Positions 18,384-27,490 of a stretch of DNA of 64,000 nt are shown piece after piece; position 1 is the stretch's first letter, and each line of letters opens with the position of its first letter. The DNA lies in the NCBI GenBank assembly GCA_009841225.1, contig VXMF01000002.1, positions 191,426 through 255,425 on the forward strand. The letters are read 5' to 3'. The DNA is from Terriglobia bacterium (lineage in GTDB: Bacteria > Acidobacteriota > Terriglobia > Bryobacterales > UBA6623). The translations under genes were made by a program, and so were the position numbers. A model generated the notes under the pieces. That model saw only the letters and a program-made list of their open reading frames with translations, did not search any database and was not told the origin of the DNA.

Positions 18384-21300
18384 ATGAACTTAGCGGTCCA
18401 GTCTGATCCTGCTCAGCCCCTTACCGGGCAGCGGACGAATGCCTGCTTGGACAAATCCCTGGAAGCTCTCCTCAAGTCGATGGTCGCGGACCCAGCCTCG
18501 CCCTACCCGGAGCGGGCGCAGAAAGCCGCCTGCCTAGCGCGACACCTTCAGGAATCGGCTGCGACCCTTCAGACTCCGGCCGAGAGGAAGCAGCAGGCCG
18601 AGTTCGAGCGGATGGTGCAGAGCCCTCAAGACAGGGCCACCCTTACCCAGCTCACTGATCAGGCTTTCCGCGCTAGACGGCCCCGTCGGGCGGTTGACCA
18701 AATGCTGCACATATTGGACGTACAGGGGATTCCCCGATTCTTCAGCGGCTTGGATCGAACTCTCATCAAAGGCCTCCATTCGTTCGGGGGCTATCTGCCG
18801 GGAGTGGCAGCCCCCCTGGTCAAGGCAAGGATGCGAGAAGAGACCGCCAACGTCATCCTACCGGCTGAGGAGGCTCTCTTGGTCCGGCACCTGGAGGCAC
18901 GTCGGCAGAGCGGCGTCCGGATGAACGTCAACTTTCTCGGCGAGGCCGTGCTGGGGGAAGCCGAGGCCCGCAGGCGCATGGATTCCTACCTCAGGGCCTT
19001 GCGGATGCCCGAGGTTGAGGTGATTTCGGTCAAGATCACCACGATCTACTCGCAGATTCACTCCCTGGCGTTCGAACACACCGTCTCGGTCCTGTGCGAC
19101 CGATTGGAAACGCTGTATCGGGCGGCGGCTCGGGAACGATTTCGCAGGGCTGACGGCAGCGAGGTGCCCAAGCTGGTGTACCTAGACACAGAGGAGTACC
19201 GTGACTTGGCCGTCACGACCGAAGCCTTCCTGCGGACCTTGGGCCGCAAGGGCATGGAACACGTCAACGCGGGGATCGCTTTGCAGGCGTACCTCCCCGA
19301 CTGCAGCTTGGCGCAGAAACGAATCAATGCTTGGGCACGGGAACGCGTACGTCTCGGAGGATCTCCGGTGACCATCCGGCTCGTGAAGGGCGCCAACCTC
19401 GAAATGGAGCGCGTGGAGGCCTCGCTGCTCGGCTGGACGCAGGCGCCGTTCGCATCAAAGCCCGAGACCGACGCCAACTACAAGCGGATGCTGCACGAAG
19501 CCCTGATTCCGGAGAACGTCGGGGCCGTGCGCTTGGGAGTGGCTTCCCACAATCTCTTCGACGCCTCCTACGCGTTGCTCCTGGCAGCAGATGCGGGTAT
19601 AGCGGACCAGGTTCAAATCGAGATGCTCGAGGGGATGGCGAACCCTCAGCGACGGGCCTTATTCGAACTGACTCGCAACCTCCTGCTCTACGCCCCTGCT
19701 ACGAGGAAGGAGGACTTCGTCAATGCCATCGGATACCTCTTTCGCCGCTTGGACGAGAACACCGGAGTCGACAACTTCCTGTGTCACGCCTTCAAGCTGA
19801 CGCCGGAGAGTCGCGAATGGAACCGCTTGGAAAAGGCGTTCTTCGACTCCTTCGCCTTGGTCGAAGGGCTGTCCGAGGCACCGCGTCGCACCCAAAACCG
19901 CTTGGAGGAGGCTGGGGAGCCAGCACGCCCGAGCAGCTGGCACAGCTTCGTCAACGAACCCGACACCGACTTCTCGCTGCCGGCCAACCGCGAGTGGGCC
20001 CGGCGGATCATCGAGCGCTGGCAACCCCGTCACGGCAAGGACAAGATTGAAGTCCCCCTAGTTGTGGGAGGCGAGGAGATCCTTGAGGATCGGAGGCTCC
20101 GCGACTGCCTGGACCCGTCGCGGCCGGGCGTGGTAATCGGCCGCTACCGGCAGGCCGGCGAGCAAGACGTCGAACGGGCAGTGGCCTGTGCCCGGGACGA
20201 TGCCGACGGATGGCGCCGCAAGTCGGCGGCGGAGCGCTCGCAGGTCCTGACGTTAGTGGCCCAGGAATTGCGTCGGCAACGTGCGGACCTCATGGGAGCA
20301 GCGCTGGCCAACGGCGGAAAACACCTTGCCGAATCGGATCCCGAGGTTTCCGAGGTCGTGGATTTCGTCTGTTTCTACGACTTGGCGGCCCGGTATTTCT
20401 ATGATCTCCCCGGCCTGCAGGCCAAGCCGAAAGGCGTAGTGGTCGTCGTCTCCCCTTGGAACTTCCCAATCGCCATACCCGGCGGGGGGATAGCAGCCGC
20501 CCTAGCCGCGGGAAACACCGTCATCCTCAAGCCCGCCTCCGATACCGTCTTGGTAGCTCACGAACTGTGCAAGTGTTTCTGGAAGGCTGGGATCTCGCGC
20601 CGGACACTGCAGATGGTTCCCTGCGCCGGTGCCACAGTCGGCCCGCAGCTGACCTCTCATCCCGAGGTGGACGCCGTCATTCTCACTGGCGGAACCGAGA
20701 CCGCCCAGCAGATGCTGCGCGCGAAGCCGGACCTCAATCTGCTCGCCGAGACCGGTGGAAAGAACGCGACCACCTTGACGGCCATGGGTGACCGCGAGCT
20801 GGCGATCAGGCATGTCATTCACTCTGCCTTCAGCCACAGTGGGCAGAAGTGCTCCGCCACATCCCTCCTTCTCGTGGAGGAAGAGGTCTACGACGACCCG
20901 AAGTTCAGGGAGACACTTTGCGACGCGGTGCGCAGCTTGCAGACGGGCCCGGCCTGGGATCCCAGCAACCGCATCGGCCCCCTGATCCGCCCACCTTCCG
21001 GCCCGCTGGAGGCCGGGATCAAGGAACTCGAGCAGGGCGAGAGCTGGGCCGTCATGCCCAGACAGCGGGACAACAATCCATGCCTCTACTCCCCTGGCGT
21101 CAAGTGGGACGTACAGCCCGGCAGTTTCACCCACCTGACGGAACTCTTCGGTCCCGTGCTGGGGGTGATGCGGATCAACGACTTGGATGAGGCCCTAGAG
21201 TTGACCCGCAGCACCGGATACGGATTGACAGCCGGTTTGGAGAGCTTGGACGATCGGGAGCAATCGTATTGGTGCGGCCACGTCGAGGCGGGCAACCTCT

Positions 21301-22172
21301 ACGTCAATCGGCCGACCACCGGGGCCGTTGTGCTGCGCCAGCCGTTCGGCGGCATGGGCAAATCTGCCTTTGGCCCCGGAATCAAGGCGGGGGGCCCCAA
21401 CTACGTCGCCCAATTCATGGACTTCAGCGAGGACCGGCCTCCGGCCGGTGCCCAGGAAATCACCGACCCCGAACTTGTCGACCTGTGTTCCCGCCTAAAG
21501 GAGCGAATCCCTCCAGGCATCGCTGATGGGGCAGACGAGTTGAACAGGATCGTGGCCGCGCTAGAGAGCTACTGCGCGTGCTGCCAAGAGGAGTTCGGCC
21601 GCACCCACGACCACTTCCGGCTCGTCGGCCAAGACAACTTGCGGCGCTACCTCCCGGTCCGACGGCTCCGAATCCGCGTGGACCGCCTCGATTCGCTCTT
21701 CGAGATCTTCGCGCGCGTTTGCGCAGCCAAGGCCGCGGGCTGCCACGCAACCGTAAGCCTCCCTAAGGATTGGTCGTCTCCCGCTACCGATTGGCTGCGA
21801 GAGCTGACACAGTCGTGGTCGGGTGCGGTGGACTTTGTCGAAGAGACCGACGATGAGCTGGGAACTCAGGTCCGCGAGTGCCAGACCGACCGCGTTAGGT
21901 ATGCGAGTTCGGAGCGTGTGCCGGCGATGATCCATCGGGCGGCGGCCGAGTCCGGAGTCTACCTGGCGCACGCACCAGTCCTTGCCCAAGGCCGGGTGGA
22001 GTTGCTCTGGTACTTGAGAGAGCAGAGTCTGAGCATCGACTACCACCGCTACGGCAATCTCGGAACCCGGGCCGACGAGGAGCGGACGAGAGCCTGCGGC
22101 GACTCATTGGCGCCGATGCCTGCAATCACGAGTCGTGCTCGTGCAGGACGAGGCGACCGTCCCTCAGCGTAA
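18384..22172 (+). CDS. putA: Bifunctional proline dehydrogenase / L-glutamate gamma-semialdehyde dehydrogenase
   Basis: A 1262-residue enzyme that oxidises proline to glutamate in two steps (FAD then NAD). The ATG at 18384 is chosen because GGAAAGG lies just upstream. The proline dehydrogenase domain (~200-510) shows VKITTIYSQIHSL, LVKGANLEMERVEA, VASHNLFDASYAL and the substrate-binding RRLDENTGVDNF. The aldehyde dehydrogenase domain (~570-1040) shows SPWNFPIAIPGGGIAAALAAGN, the general-base glutamate in LLAETGGKN and the catalytic cysteine in HSGQKCSATS. A further ~200-residue C-terminal domain follows, as in some long PutA proteins. No N-terminal ribbon-helix-helix DNA-binding domain is present, so it is unlikely to repress its own gene. 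Membrane association is typical. The 3' end overlaps the convergent ABC gene by 47 bases. Confidence 0.95.
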   Translation: MNLAVQSDPAQPLTGQRTNACLDKSLEALLKSMVADPASPYPERAQKAACLARHLQESAATLQTPAERKQQAEFERMVQSPQDRATLTQLTDQAFRARRPRRAVDQMLHILDVQGIPRFFSGLDRTLIKGLHSFGGYLPGVAAPLVKARMREETANVILPAEEALLVRHLEARRQSGVRMNVNFLGEAVLGEAEARRRMDSYLRALRMPEVEVISVKITTIYSQIHSLAFEHTVSVLCDRLETLYRAAARERFRRADGSEVPKLVYLDTEEYRDLAVTTEAFLRTLGRKGMEHVNAGIALQAYLPDCSLAQKRINAWARERVRLGGSPVTIRLVKGANLEMERVEASLLGWTQAPFASKPETDANYKRMLHEALIPENVGAVRLGVASHNLFDASYALLLAADAGIADQVQIEMLEGMANPQRRALFELTRNLLLYAPATRKEDFVNAIGYLFRRLDENTGVDNFLCHAFKLTPESREWNRLEKAFFDSFALVEGLSEAPRRTQNRLEEAGEPARPSSWHSFVNEPDTDFSLPANREWARRIIERWQPRHGKDKIEVPLVVGGEEILEDRRLRDCLDPSRPGVVIGRYRQAGEQDVERAVACARDDADGWRRKSAAERSQVLTLVAQELRRQRADLMGAALANGGKHLAESDPEVSEVVDFVCFYDLAARYFYDLPGLQAKPKGVVVVVSPWNFPIAIPGGGIAAALAAGNTVILKPASDTVLVAHELCKCFWKAGISRRTLQMVPCAGATVGPQLTSHPEVDAVILTGGTETAQQMLRAKPDLNLLAETGGKNATTLTAMGDRELAIRHVIHSAFSHSGQKCSATSLLLVEEEVYDDPKFRETLCDAVRSLQTGPAWDPSNRIGPLIRPPSGPLEAGIKELEQGESWAVMPRQRDNNPCLYSPGVKWDVQPGSFTHLTELFGPVLGVMRINDLDEALELTRSTGYGLTAGLESLDDREQSYWCGHVEAGNLYVNRPTTGAVVLRQPFGGMGKSAFGPGIKAGGPNYVAQFMDFSEDRPPAGAQEITDPELVDLCSRLKERIPPGIADGADELNRIVAALESYCACCQEEFGRTHDHFRLVGQDNLRRYLPVRRLRIRVDRLDSLFEIFARVCAAKAAGCHATVSLPKDWSSPATDWLRELTQSWSGAVDFVEETDDELGTQVRECQTDRVRYASSERVPAMIHRAAAESGVYLAHAPVLAQGRVELLWYLREQSLSIDYHRYGNLGTRADEERTRACGDSLAPMPAITSRARAGRGDRPSA

Positions 22173-22899
22173 GGATCCGATCGGACTCAGCCGCCGCCTC
22201 CAAGCTGTGGGTTGCCATGACGATCGTGGTCTGAAGCTCAGAGTTCACCAAGCGAAAGAGTCCTAGCACGCTAGCCGCGCTCTCCGAATCCAGATTTCCG
22301 GTCGGCTCGTCGGCAAGCAGCAGCGAAGGTCTTGCGACCATGGCGCGAGCAATCGCGACCCTCTGCATTTGACCGCCAGACAATTCGTGCGGGAAGCGGC
22401 CACCCAGATCGGCCAGATCCACCAGATCGAGCATTTCTTGAGCCCGCGGCCGGGCGTGCCCCTCCCCCGCCAACTGCAGGGGAATCTCGACGTTCTCAAG
22501 CACGCTCAGCGTCGGGAACAGGTGGAAGAACTGAAAGACGAAGCCGACGTGCTTGCGGCGGATGCTCGTCAGCTCCTCATCGTCCAGGTCCGTCGTTGAG
22601 ATGCCGTTGACCAGAACAGTGCCCGAAGTCGGCATGTCCACCGCACCGGCTAGGTTCAAGAAGCTGCTCTTGCCTGAACCGCTACGTCCGACCAATGCGA
22701 CGAATTCGCCGCGGGCCACTGTCACCGTGACCCCGGAGATGGCTGCTACCGATTGTTCCCCGGAACAGTAGACTTTGGACACGTTCTGAAACCGCAGCAC
22801 CGGCGGTGATGCGCTAGCGGCCGACTCAACCAGCCCGCCGGCTGAGGCAATCTGAGACACTAAGGCCCATCGTAGTGCACATGCGAGGGAGCTTGGCAC
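22126..22899 (-). CDS. ABC transporter ATP-binding protein, MacB/LolD type
   Basis: A 257-residue ATPase. Walker A is GRSGSGKSS (71-79), the Q-loop is in FVFQFFHLFPT (~120-130), the signature is LSGGQMQRVAIARAM (173-187), and Walker B is LLLADEPTGNLD (193-204). This form of signature and the D-E-P-T-G-N-L-D ending belong to the LolD/MacB/FtsE group, which works with permeases that extract lipids or drive mechanotransmission. No permease is adjacent, so the partner must be encoded elsewhere. The annotated start is a GTG without a ribosome site; the first 33 residues look non-family, and the true start may be nearer residue 33. Overlaps the putA 3' end. Confidence 0.85.
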   Translation of the reverse strand: MPSSLACALRWALVSQIASAGGLVESAASASPPVLRFQNVSKVYCSGEQSVAAISGVTVTVARGEFVALVGRSGSGKSSFLNLAGAVDMPTSGTVLVNGISTTDLDDEELTSIRRKHVGFVFQFFHLFPTLSVLENVEIPLQLAGEGHARPRAQEMLDLVDLADLGGRFPHELSGGQMQRVAIARAMVARPSLLLADEPTGNLDSESAASVLGLFRLVNSELQTTIVMATHSLEAAAESDRILTLRDGRLVLHEHDS

Positions 22900-23001
22900 G
22901 CAGCGAGCGAGTGGTTCGTCCGATCTCTGCAGAACCCCACCGCCGAGACCCGACGAGATAGCTTACGGCAAGCAAACAGCTCCATTGAAGCAATTCTCTA
23001 T

Positions 23002-23029
23002 TTGTAATTAATTCTAGATTGAATATAGT
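23002..23029 (+). promoter_or_regulatory. Candidate sigma70-like promoter in an AT-rich patch
   Basis: TTGTAA (23002-23007) and TATAGT (23024-23029) are separated by 16 bases. The surrounding ~60 bases (about 22980-23045) are strikingly AT-rich for this genome. It would drive the monoheme gene downstream. Confidence 0.45.
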
Positions 23030-23121
23030 GTCTCTCAATATTGCAATCTGGCATCTGCCAAAGCCATTCGCCGCGACCGGCTTCGATTCGCGTCCATTCA
23101 AATGGTAGATTCGAGGAGAAG

Positions 23122-24324
23122 TTGGCGCGAGCTCGCCTCACCGCAGCGCTTCTTGTGTTTCAGGGAGCAATGATGGCCGATGATCCGGTCTCCCGCCTCA
23201 ACCAGCGGCTCGATCACGGCCAGGCCTCTCTGGAATTCGACGCCAAATGGGGCTACCTGCGATCTCTGCTTGATGCGCTGAAGATCCCAGTCTCGTCTCA
23301 GCTCTTGGTGTTCTCGAAGACCAGCGCACAGTTCCGCTGGATCAATCCGCGCAATCCCCGGGCGATCTACTTCAACGATGACACCTACGTGGGGTGGGTG
23401 CCGGGAGCGCCACTGCTCGAAATCTCCACCGCAGTCCCAGGAGGCACGGCGGCGTTCTATACGCTTCGCCAGCAACACTCTGCCCGTCCCCGCCTGCTTC
23501 GAGACCGCGGATCCTGTCTGCAGTGCCACGAGAGCCGACGTACGCTCGGTGTGCCTGGACACCTCACCCGGTCCGTCTATCCCGCCCATGACGGGCTGCC
23601 GCACTTCCGCCACGGCACGGTGGATACCGACCACACGACTGCGGTTTCAGAGCGCTGGGGCGGATGGTACGTGACCGGCTCTATCCCGCTGGCGCATCGC
23701 GGCAATGCCGTAGGCCCCGACGACAGCTTTGCTGAGTTCACTGCAGGCTTGCTCGGGCGGCCCTACGAGCGCTTCTTCGAACCGGCAAGATACCCAACGC
23801 CCCACAGCGATGTCGTCGCCCATTTGATCTTGGCGCACCAGACGAAGGTCCATAACGCCATCGCAAGGGCCGGTCACGAGGCTCGGGCGGCGATGGCCTA
23901 TCGGGCCGAGATGGCAAGGCTCTTTGGCGATCCGTCGGCATCCCTGCTGGCATCGGTCAAGCGCCGCATCGAAAGGCCCGCAGAGCTGCTTCTCCGCGAT
24001 CTGCTCCTCGTGGGAGAAGCTCAGCTACAGGGTCCCATCCGGGGAGACTCGGGTTTCGCCGATGAATTTCAATCGAGCGCTAGCCGCGACGGTTCAGGGC
24101 CTTCGCTGCGCGAGCTCGACCTCGAATCCCGCCTGCTGCGCCACTCTTGCAGCTATCTGATTCGCTCCCCAGCGTTCGCGGCACTGCCCGAGCGCGTGCG
24201 ACGTTACGTCAAACGCCGCATCGCAGAGATTCTCGATGGTACCGACGAATCAAACGACTTCGGTCACATAGGGGGCGCCGAGCGCGCTTCGCTGCGAGAT
24301 GTGCTCAAGTCGCTGCCTCGCTGA
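23122..24324 (+). CDS. Exported monoheme (CxxCH) protein of unknown function
   Basis: A 400-residue protein. I place the start at TTG 23122: GAGGAG lies just upstream at 23113-23118 and the new N-terminus is a clean signal peptide (MARARLTAALLVFQGAMMA, then DDP). A start at 23041 would add 27 residues without signal character. A single c-type heme motif, CLQCH, occurs near residue 131, followed by an H-rich stretch (PAHDGLPHFRHGTVDTDH). Before it come FDAKWGYLRSLLDALKIPVSS and WINPRNPRAIYFNDDTYVGWV, which look like a conserved domain I recognise from unannotated proteins but cannot name. Periplasmic electron transfer or heme-dependent chemistry is possible. Convergent with the oxidoreductase gene and not in an operon. 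Confidence 0.7.
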   Translation: MARARLTAALLVFQGAMMADDPVSRLNQRLDHGQASLEFDAKWGYLRSLLDALKIPVSSQLLVFSKTSAQFRWINPRNPRAIYFNDDTYVGWVPGAPLLEISTAVPGGTAAFYTLRQQHSARPRLLRDRGSCLQCHESRRTLGVPGHLTRSVYPAHDGLPHFRHGTVDTDHTTAVSERWGGWYVTGSIPLAHRGNAVGPDDSFAEFTAGLLGRPYERFFEPARYPTPHSDVVAHLILAHQTKVHNAIARAGHEARAAMAYRAEMARLFGDPSASLLASVKRRIERPAELLLRDLLLVGEAQLQGPIRGDSGFADEFQSSASRDGSGPSLRELDLESRLLRHSCSYLIRSPAFAALPERVRRYVKRRIAEILDGTDESNDFGHIGGAERASLRDVLKSLPR

Positions 24325-24351
24325 CAGGCGCCTCAGCTTCACCCGAGCCGC

Positions 24352-25671
24352 TCAGACCTCTTCGGGCACGATCCAAGGGGCACGGTAGTCGCGTTTCAGC
24401 AGCGTGTTGGCGCCAAAGTTCCCGACAAACCTCTCGGTCTCCGGATCGAACAGCAGTTTGTCGCCAGTCCGGTACGAGATGTTTGCCAAATGACACAGAG
24501 CGGCCGAGAGATGCCCCTCCAGCACGTCGCAGTTCAGGTCGCTGACGCGCCGGCTCAGCACCGCCTTGCGGAAGTTCTCGAAATGCAGTCCTGTGGTGTC
24601 GCCCTCCGACGCCCTGCGCGGACCCGGCGTCCGCTTCTCGCCCAAGTACGTCTGGTAGCCCCGGTTGGCAATCGTCAGGAAGCCGTCGCTGCCGAAGAAC
24701 AAGACGCCGATCGTGTGACTGCCGCCACCTGAGTCTTCCAGGAGTCGGCACTCGCCACCCGTGACGAGCCCGCGCACCTCGAATTGCAGCATCCGACTGC
24801 CATAGTCGAAGGTTGCGTGCTGGGTGTTGGGCGTCTCCTGATCGTCGTCATAGACGAAGTGGCCGCCGGCAGAGAACACGTGCTCGGGCAGGTGGTCGAC
24901 TCCAAGACCCCAGCGGGCAACATCCATCTCATGAACGCCTTGGTTGCCAATGTCGCCATTGCCGAACGCCCAGTGCCAGTGCCAGTTGTAGTGGAAGCGA
25001 TTCTGCTTGAACTCGTGCGGCTGGGCCGGGCCCAGCCAGATGTCATAGTCCACGCCCGGAGGCACGGCGCTCACCGTTGTTGAGCCGATGGACTTGCGCC
25101 GCTTAAAGCACAGCCCCTTGGCCATGTACACCTCGCCGATCACACCCTCGCGCAGGCGCTGGATGGCCTCGATCTTGAACGGCGTAGAACGGGACTGCTG
25201 GCCGACTTGGACGATGCGCTTGTACTTCCGCGCAGCCTCGACCATCTTGCGGCCCTCCCAGATGTTGTGGCTGGCGGGCTTCTCGCAGTAGACATCCTTG
25301 CCCGCTTGGACCGCCCAGATCGTTTGGAGAGCGTGCCAGTGGTTGGTCGTCGCGATCGTGACTACGTCGATCTCCTTGTCCGCCAGCATGTCACGCAGGT
25401 CGCGGTATTCCTTGGGAGCGGGCGCGTCCTGCTGGTGCTGCTTTGTGTAGGCGGCGGCCTTCTCCGCCACCGACTGATCGATGTCGACGACTGCCGCGAC
25501 ATGCATCCCCGCATTCGCGGCGACCGTGCGAATGTGCGCCTTGCCTCGTCCATTCACGCCGACGACTGCTGTATTGAGCCGATCATTCGCCCCCAAGACG
25601 CGCGAGTACTGCGCGGCGGTCATCGTGGCTACGGTCGTGCCCGTGGCGGTAAGGAATTCTCTTCGATCCAT
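24352..25671 (-). CDS. Exported Gfo/Idh/MocA-family oxidoreductase 1
   Basis: A 439-residue NAD(P)-dependent oxidoreductase. The ATG at 25671 is preferred over 25716: it has GGAGGAAGG upstream and begins a Tat-type signal (MDRREFLTATGTTVATM). The Rossmann domain follows (LNTAVVGVNGRGKAH), with the conserved EKP motif (VYCEKPASHNIWEG) and a C-terminal alpha/beta domain. The family acts on sugars, inositols and related polyols; some members with Tat signals are glycosidases that use bound NAD. The substrate is unknown. Export with a folded cofactor fits the Tat route. It resembles the protein at 36014-37357. No operon partner; a flavin-binding split-barrel gene lies upstream on the other side of a promoter gap. 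Confidence 0.87.
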   Translation of the reverse strand: MDRREFLTATGTTVATMTAAQYSRVLGANDRLNTAVVGVNGRGKAHIRTVAANAGMHVAAVVDIDQSVAEKAAAYTKQHQQDAPAPKEYRDLRDMLADKEIDVVTIATTNHWHALQTIWAVQAGKDVYCEKPASHNIWEGRKMVEAARKYKRIVQVGQQSRSTPFKIEAIQRLREGVIGEVYMAKGLCFKRRKSIGSTTVSAVPPGVDYDIWLGPAQPHEFKQNRFHYNWHWHWAFGNGDIGNQGVHEMDVARWGLGVDHLPEHVFSAGGHFVYDDDQETPNTQHATFDYGSRMLQFEVRGLVTGGECRLLEDSGGGSHTIGVLFFGSDGFLTIANRGYQTYLGEKRTPGPRRASEGDTTGLHFENFRKAVLSRRVSDLNCDVLEGHLSAALCHLANISYRTGDKLLFDPETERFVGNFGANTLLKRDYRAPWIVPEEV

Positions 25672-25748
25672 GGTGCCTTCCTCCAGATTCCAGATCCGGC
25701 CTTGATTGTAGGCCACTGTCCGGACGCAGGATTACCGACGACAGGCGT

Positions 25749-26192
25749 TCAGTCCAGCGGCACTTCGAAGTACTGCAGGGCCCACTCGCGCATGAAGCGG
25801 ACCCGCTCGGGGCAGATTCGGTAGAGCATGAACTCGGGATTGTCGATCGAGCCTAGGAATCCGCGCAGCAGCGGGTAGCCGTCCCAGATCTCTCGCCGCA
25901 CGCCCGCATCGGTGACCAGCTCTGCCCTGCCCTCGATCCGGACTTGGTCGTGGCCATCGTCGAGATAGCAGAGTTCGACGGCCGGGTTCGCCGCCAGCTC
26001 GGCCGTCTTGTCGGAACTTTGCAGCGAGGCCACGTAGACGGTGAAGCCATCGACGGCGGCGGGAGAGACTGGTCGGACCTTCGGGCGCGTTCCGGCGACG
26101 CTCGCCAGCATCGGAAACGGCGCCCGCGCCATCGTGGCTTGGGCCAGTTCGACCAATCGGCTCGTGTCCACCGGTGCCGGCTCGGGTTTCAT
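25749..26192 (-). CDS. Pyridoxamine 5'-phosphate oxidase-like flavin-binding split-barrel protein
   Basis: A 147-residue cytosolic protein counted from the ATG at 26192 (MKPEPAPVDTSRLVELA); an open frame continues upstream to 26402 but reads as arginine- and proline-rich non-coding sequence. The fold features are PMLASVAGTRPKVRPVSP, then GFTVYVASLQSSDKTAELAANP and VRIEGRAELVTD, a pattern typical of PPOX-family and general-stress-protein-26-like proteins that bind FMN or F420. The reaction is unknown. It is divergent from the nucleoside carrier with a 71-base gap. Confidence 0.75.
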   Translation of the reverse strand: MKPEPAPVDTSRLVELAQATMARAPFPMLASVAGTRPKVRPVSPAAVDGFTVYVASLQSSDKTAELAANPAVELCYLDDGHDQVRIEGRAELVTDAGVRREIWDGYPLLRGFLGSIDNPEFMLYRICPERVRFMREWALQYFEVPLD

Positions 26193-26246
26193 TCTGGTAG
26201 TGTAGCGGCGCCATTCAGGCGCAGTGCCGCCCATGCAGCGGGCCAC

Positions 26247-26252
26247 TACAAT
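26247..26252 (+). promoter_or_regulatory. Possible -10 element (TACAAT) for the CNT carrier
   Basis: TACAAT ends 11 bases before the ATG at 26264, implying a leader of only a few bases. No -35 element is evident and no ribosome site is present, which fits a near-leaderless message. Confidence 0.35.
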
Positions 26253-26263
26253 GGGATGCTCGC

Positions 26264-27490
26264 ATGGGCGTGCTCGGGATCCTGTTCGCCATCGCCGTGG
26301 CGTACGCACTGTCTTCGGCCCGGGCCGCGATCCGATGGCGCACCCTCGCCTGGGGCGTGGGCTTACAGCTCCTGCTGGGCGTGCTGGTCTTGCGAACGCC
26401 AATCGGACGCTTGTTCCAGGCGATCGGAACGGGATTCAACCGTTTCATCTCGCTGGCCGAGGAGGGCACCCTGTTCGTGTTCGGTGAACTGGGCAGGTCC
26501 GAGAACGGTGTCATTTTCGCTTTCCAGATTCTGCCCCTGATCATTGTCGTCTCGTGCATTTCCGCCATGCTCTACCACCTTGGGATCCTGCAGAAGGTTG
26601 TCGCGGTCCTAGCTTGGGTGATGCAACGGGGCATGCGCGCCAGCGGCGCTGAGTCCCTGAACGTTGCCGTCAATCTGTTCCTAGGGCAAGCCGAAGCCCC
26701 GCTCACGATCCGCCCCTACTTGGCCGCGATGACCCGCTCGGAGTTGATGACGGTCATGACTAGCGGTATGGCCACCGTCTCAGGGGCGATCCTGATCGCG
26801 TACGTGCAGCTTGGCGGCGCCGAGGCCGAGAACCTGGTGACGGCTGTTGTGATGACCGCTCCCGCCTGCATCATGCTCGCCAAGATCTTCGAGCCCGAGA
26901 CGGGCCGACCTGAAACGATGGGCTGGATTCCCGAGCAGGAGACCGCCAAGGACGGCAACATCTTGGACGCTGCCGCCCGGGGCACCGTCGAGGGGTTGCA
27001 AATGGCGCTTCAGGTCGGAGCGATGGTGTTAGTCTTCGTGGCCCTGATCTCCATCGTCAACGGCATATTGGCTGGAATTCAAGGAGTCGTCGGCTGGAGT
27101 TGGCTGCCAGTAAGTGTTCAGGCCATCCTCGGCCCGATCTTCGCTCCAGTGGCGTGGCTCCTCGGCGTCCCGTGGGCCGACGCTCCGACCGTGGGCAATC
27201 TGCTTGGTACGCGCATGGCACTGAACGAGCTGATCAGCTTCGCCGAGTTGGCTCAACTCAAGGACAGCCTGCAGCCGCAATCATTCCTCATAGCGAACTA
27301 TGCCCTATGCGGATTCGCCAATGTGGGCTCGGTCGGCATCATGATTGGAGCGCTGGGAGCCATGCTCCCCGACCGGAGGCGCGAATTGGCCGCGCTCGGT
27401 ATGCGCGCCATGCTGGCGGCGACCCTCTCGAACTTCATGACGGCTTCCGTTGCGGGCCTGATCGCCCTGACGCCTATCCTTGAAGCTTAG
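26264..27490 (+). CDS. Concentrative nucleoside transporter (NupC/CNT family)
   Basis: A 408-residue inner-membrane carrier. The CNT pattern is clear: N-terminal helices, FGELGRSENGVIFAFQILP, then IIVVSCISAMLYHLGILQKVV, the substrate-site segment FLGQAEAPLTIRPYL, and later MALNELISFAEL and ALCGFANVGSVGIMIGALG. It imports nucleosides with sodium or protons. In this window it fits with the S1/P1 nuclease at 61672, which would yield nucleotides or nucleosides outside the cell. Its TAG stop overlaps the GTG of plsY, an arrangement that couples two unrelated functions. Confidence 0.93.
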   Translation: MGVLGILFAIAVAYALSSARAAIRWRTLAWGVGLQLLLGVLVLRTPIGRLFQAIGTGFNRFISLAEEGTLFVFGELGRSENGVIFAFQILPLIIVVSCISAMLYHLGILQKVVAVLAWVMQRGMRASGAESLNVAVNLFLGQAEAPLTIRPYLAAMTRSELMTVMTSGMATVSGAILIAYVQLGGAEAENLVTAVVMTAPACIMLAKIFEPETGRPETMGWIPEQETAKDGNILDAAARGTVEGLQMALQVGAMVLVFVALISIVNGILAGIQGVVGWSWLPVSVQAILGPIFAPVAWLLGVPWADAPTVGNLLGTRMALNELISFAELAQLKDSLQPQSFLIANYALCGFANVGSVGIMIGALGAMLPDRRRELAALGMRAMLAATLSNFMTASVAGLIALTPILEA

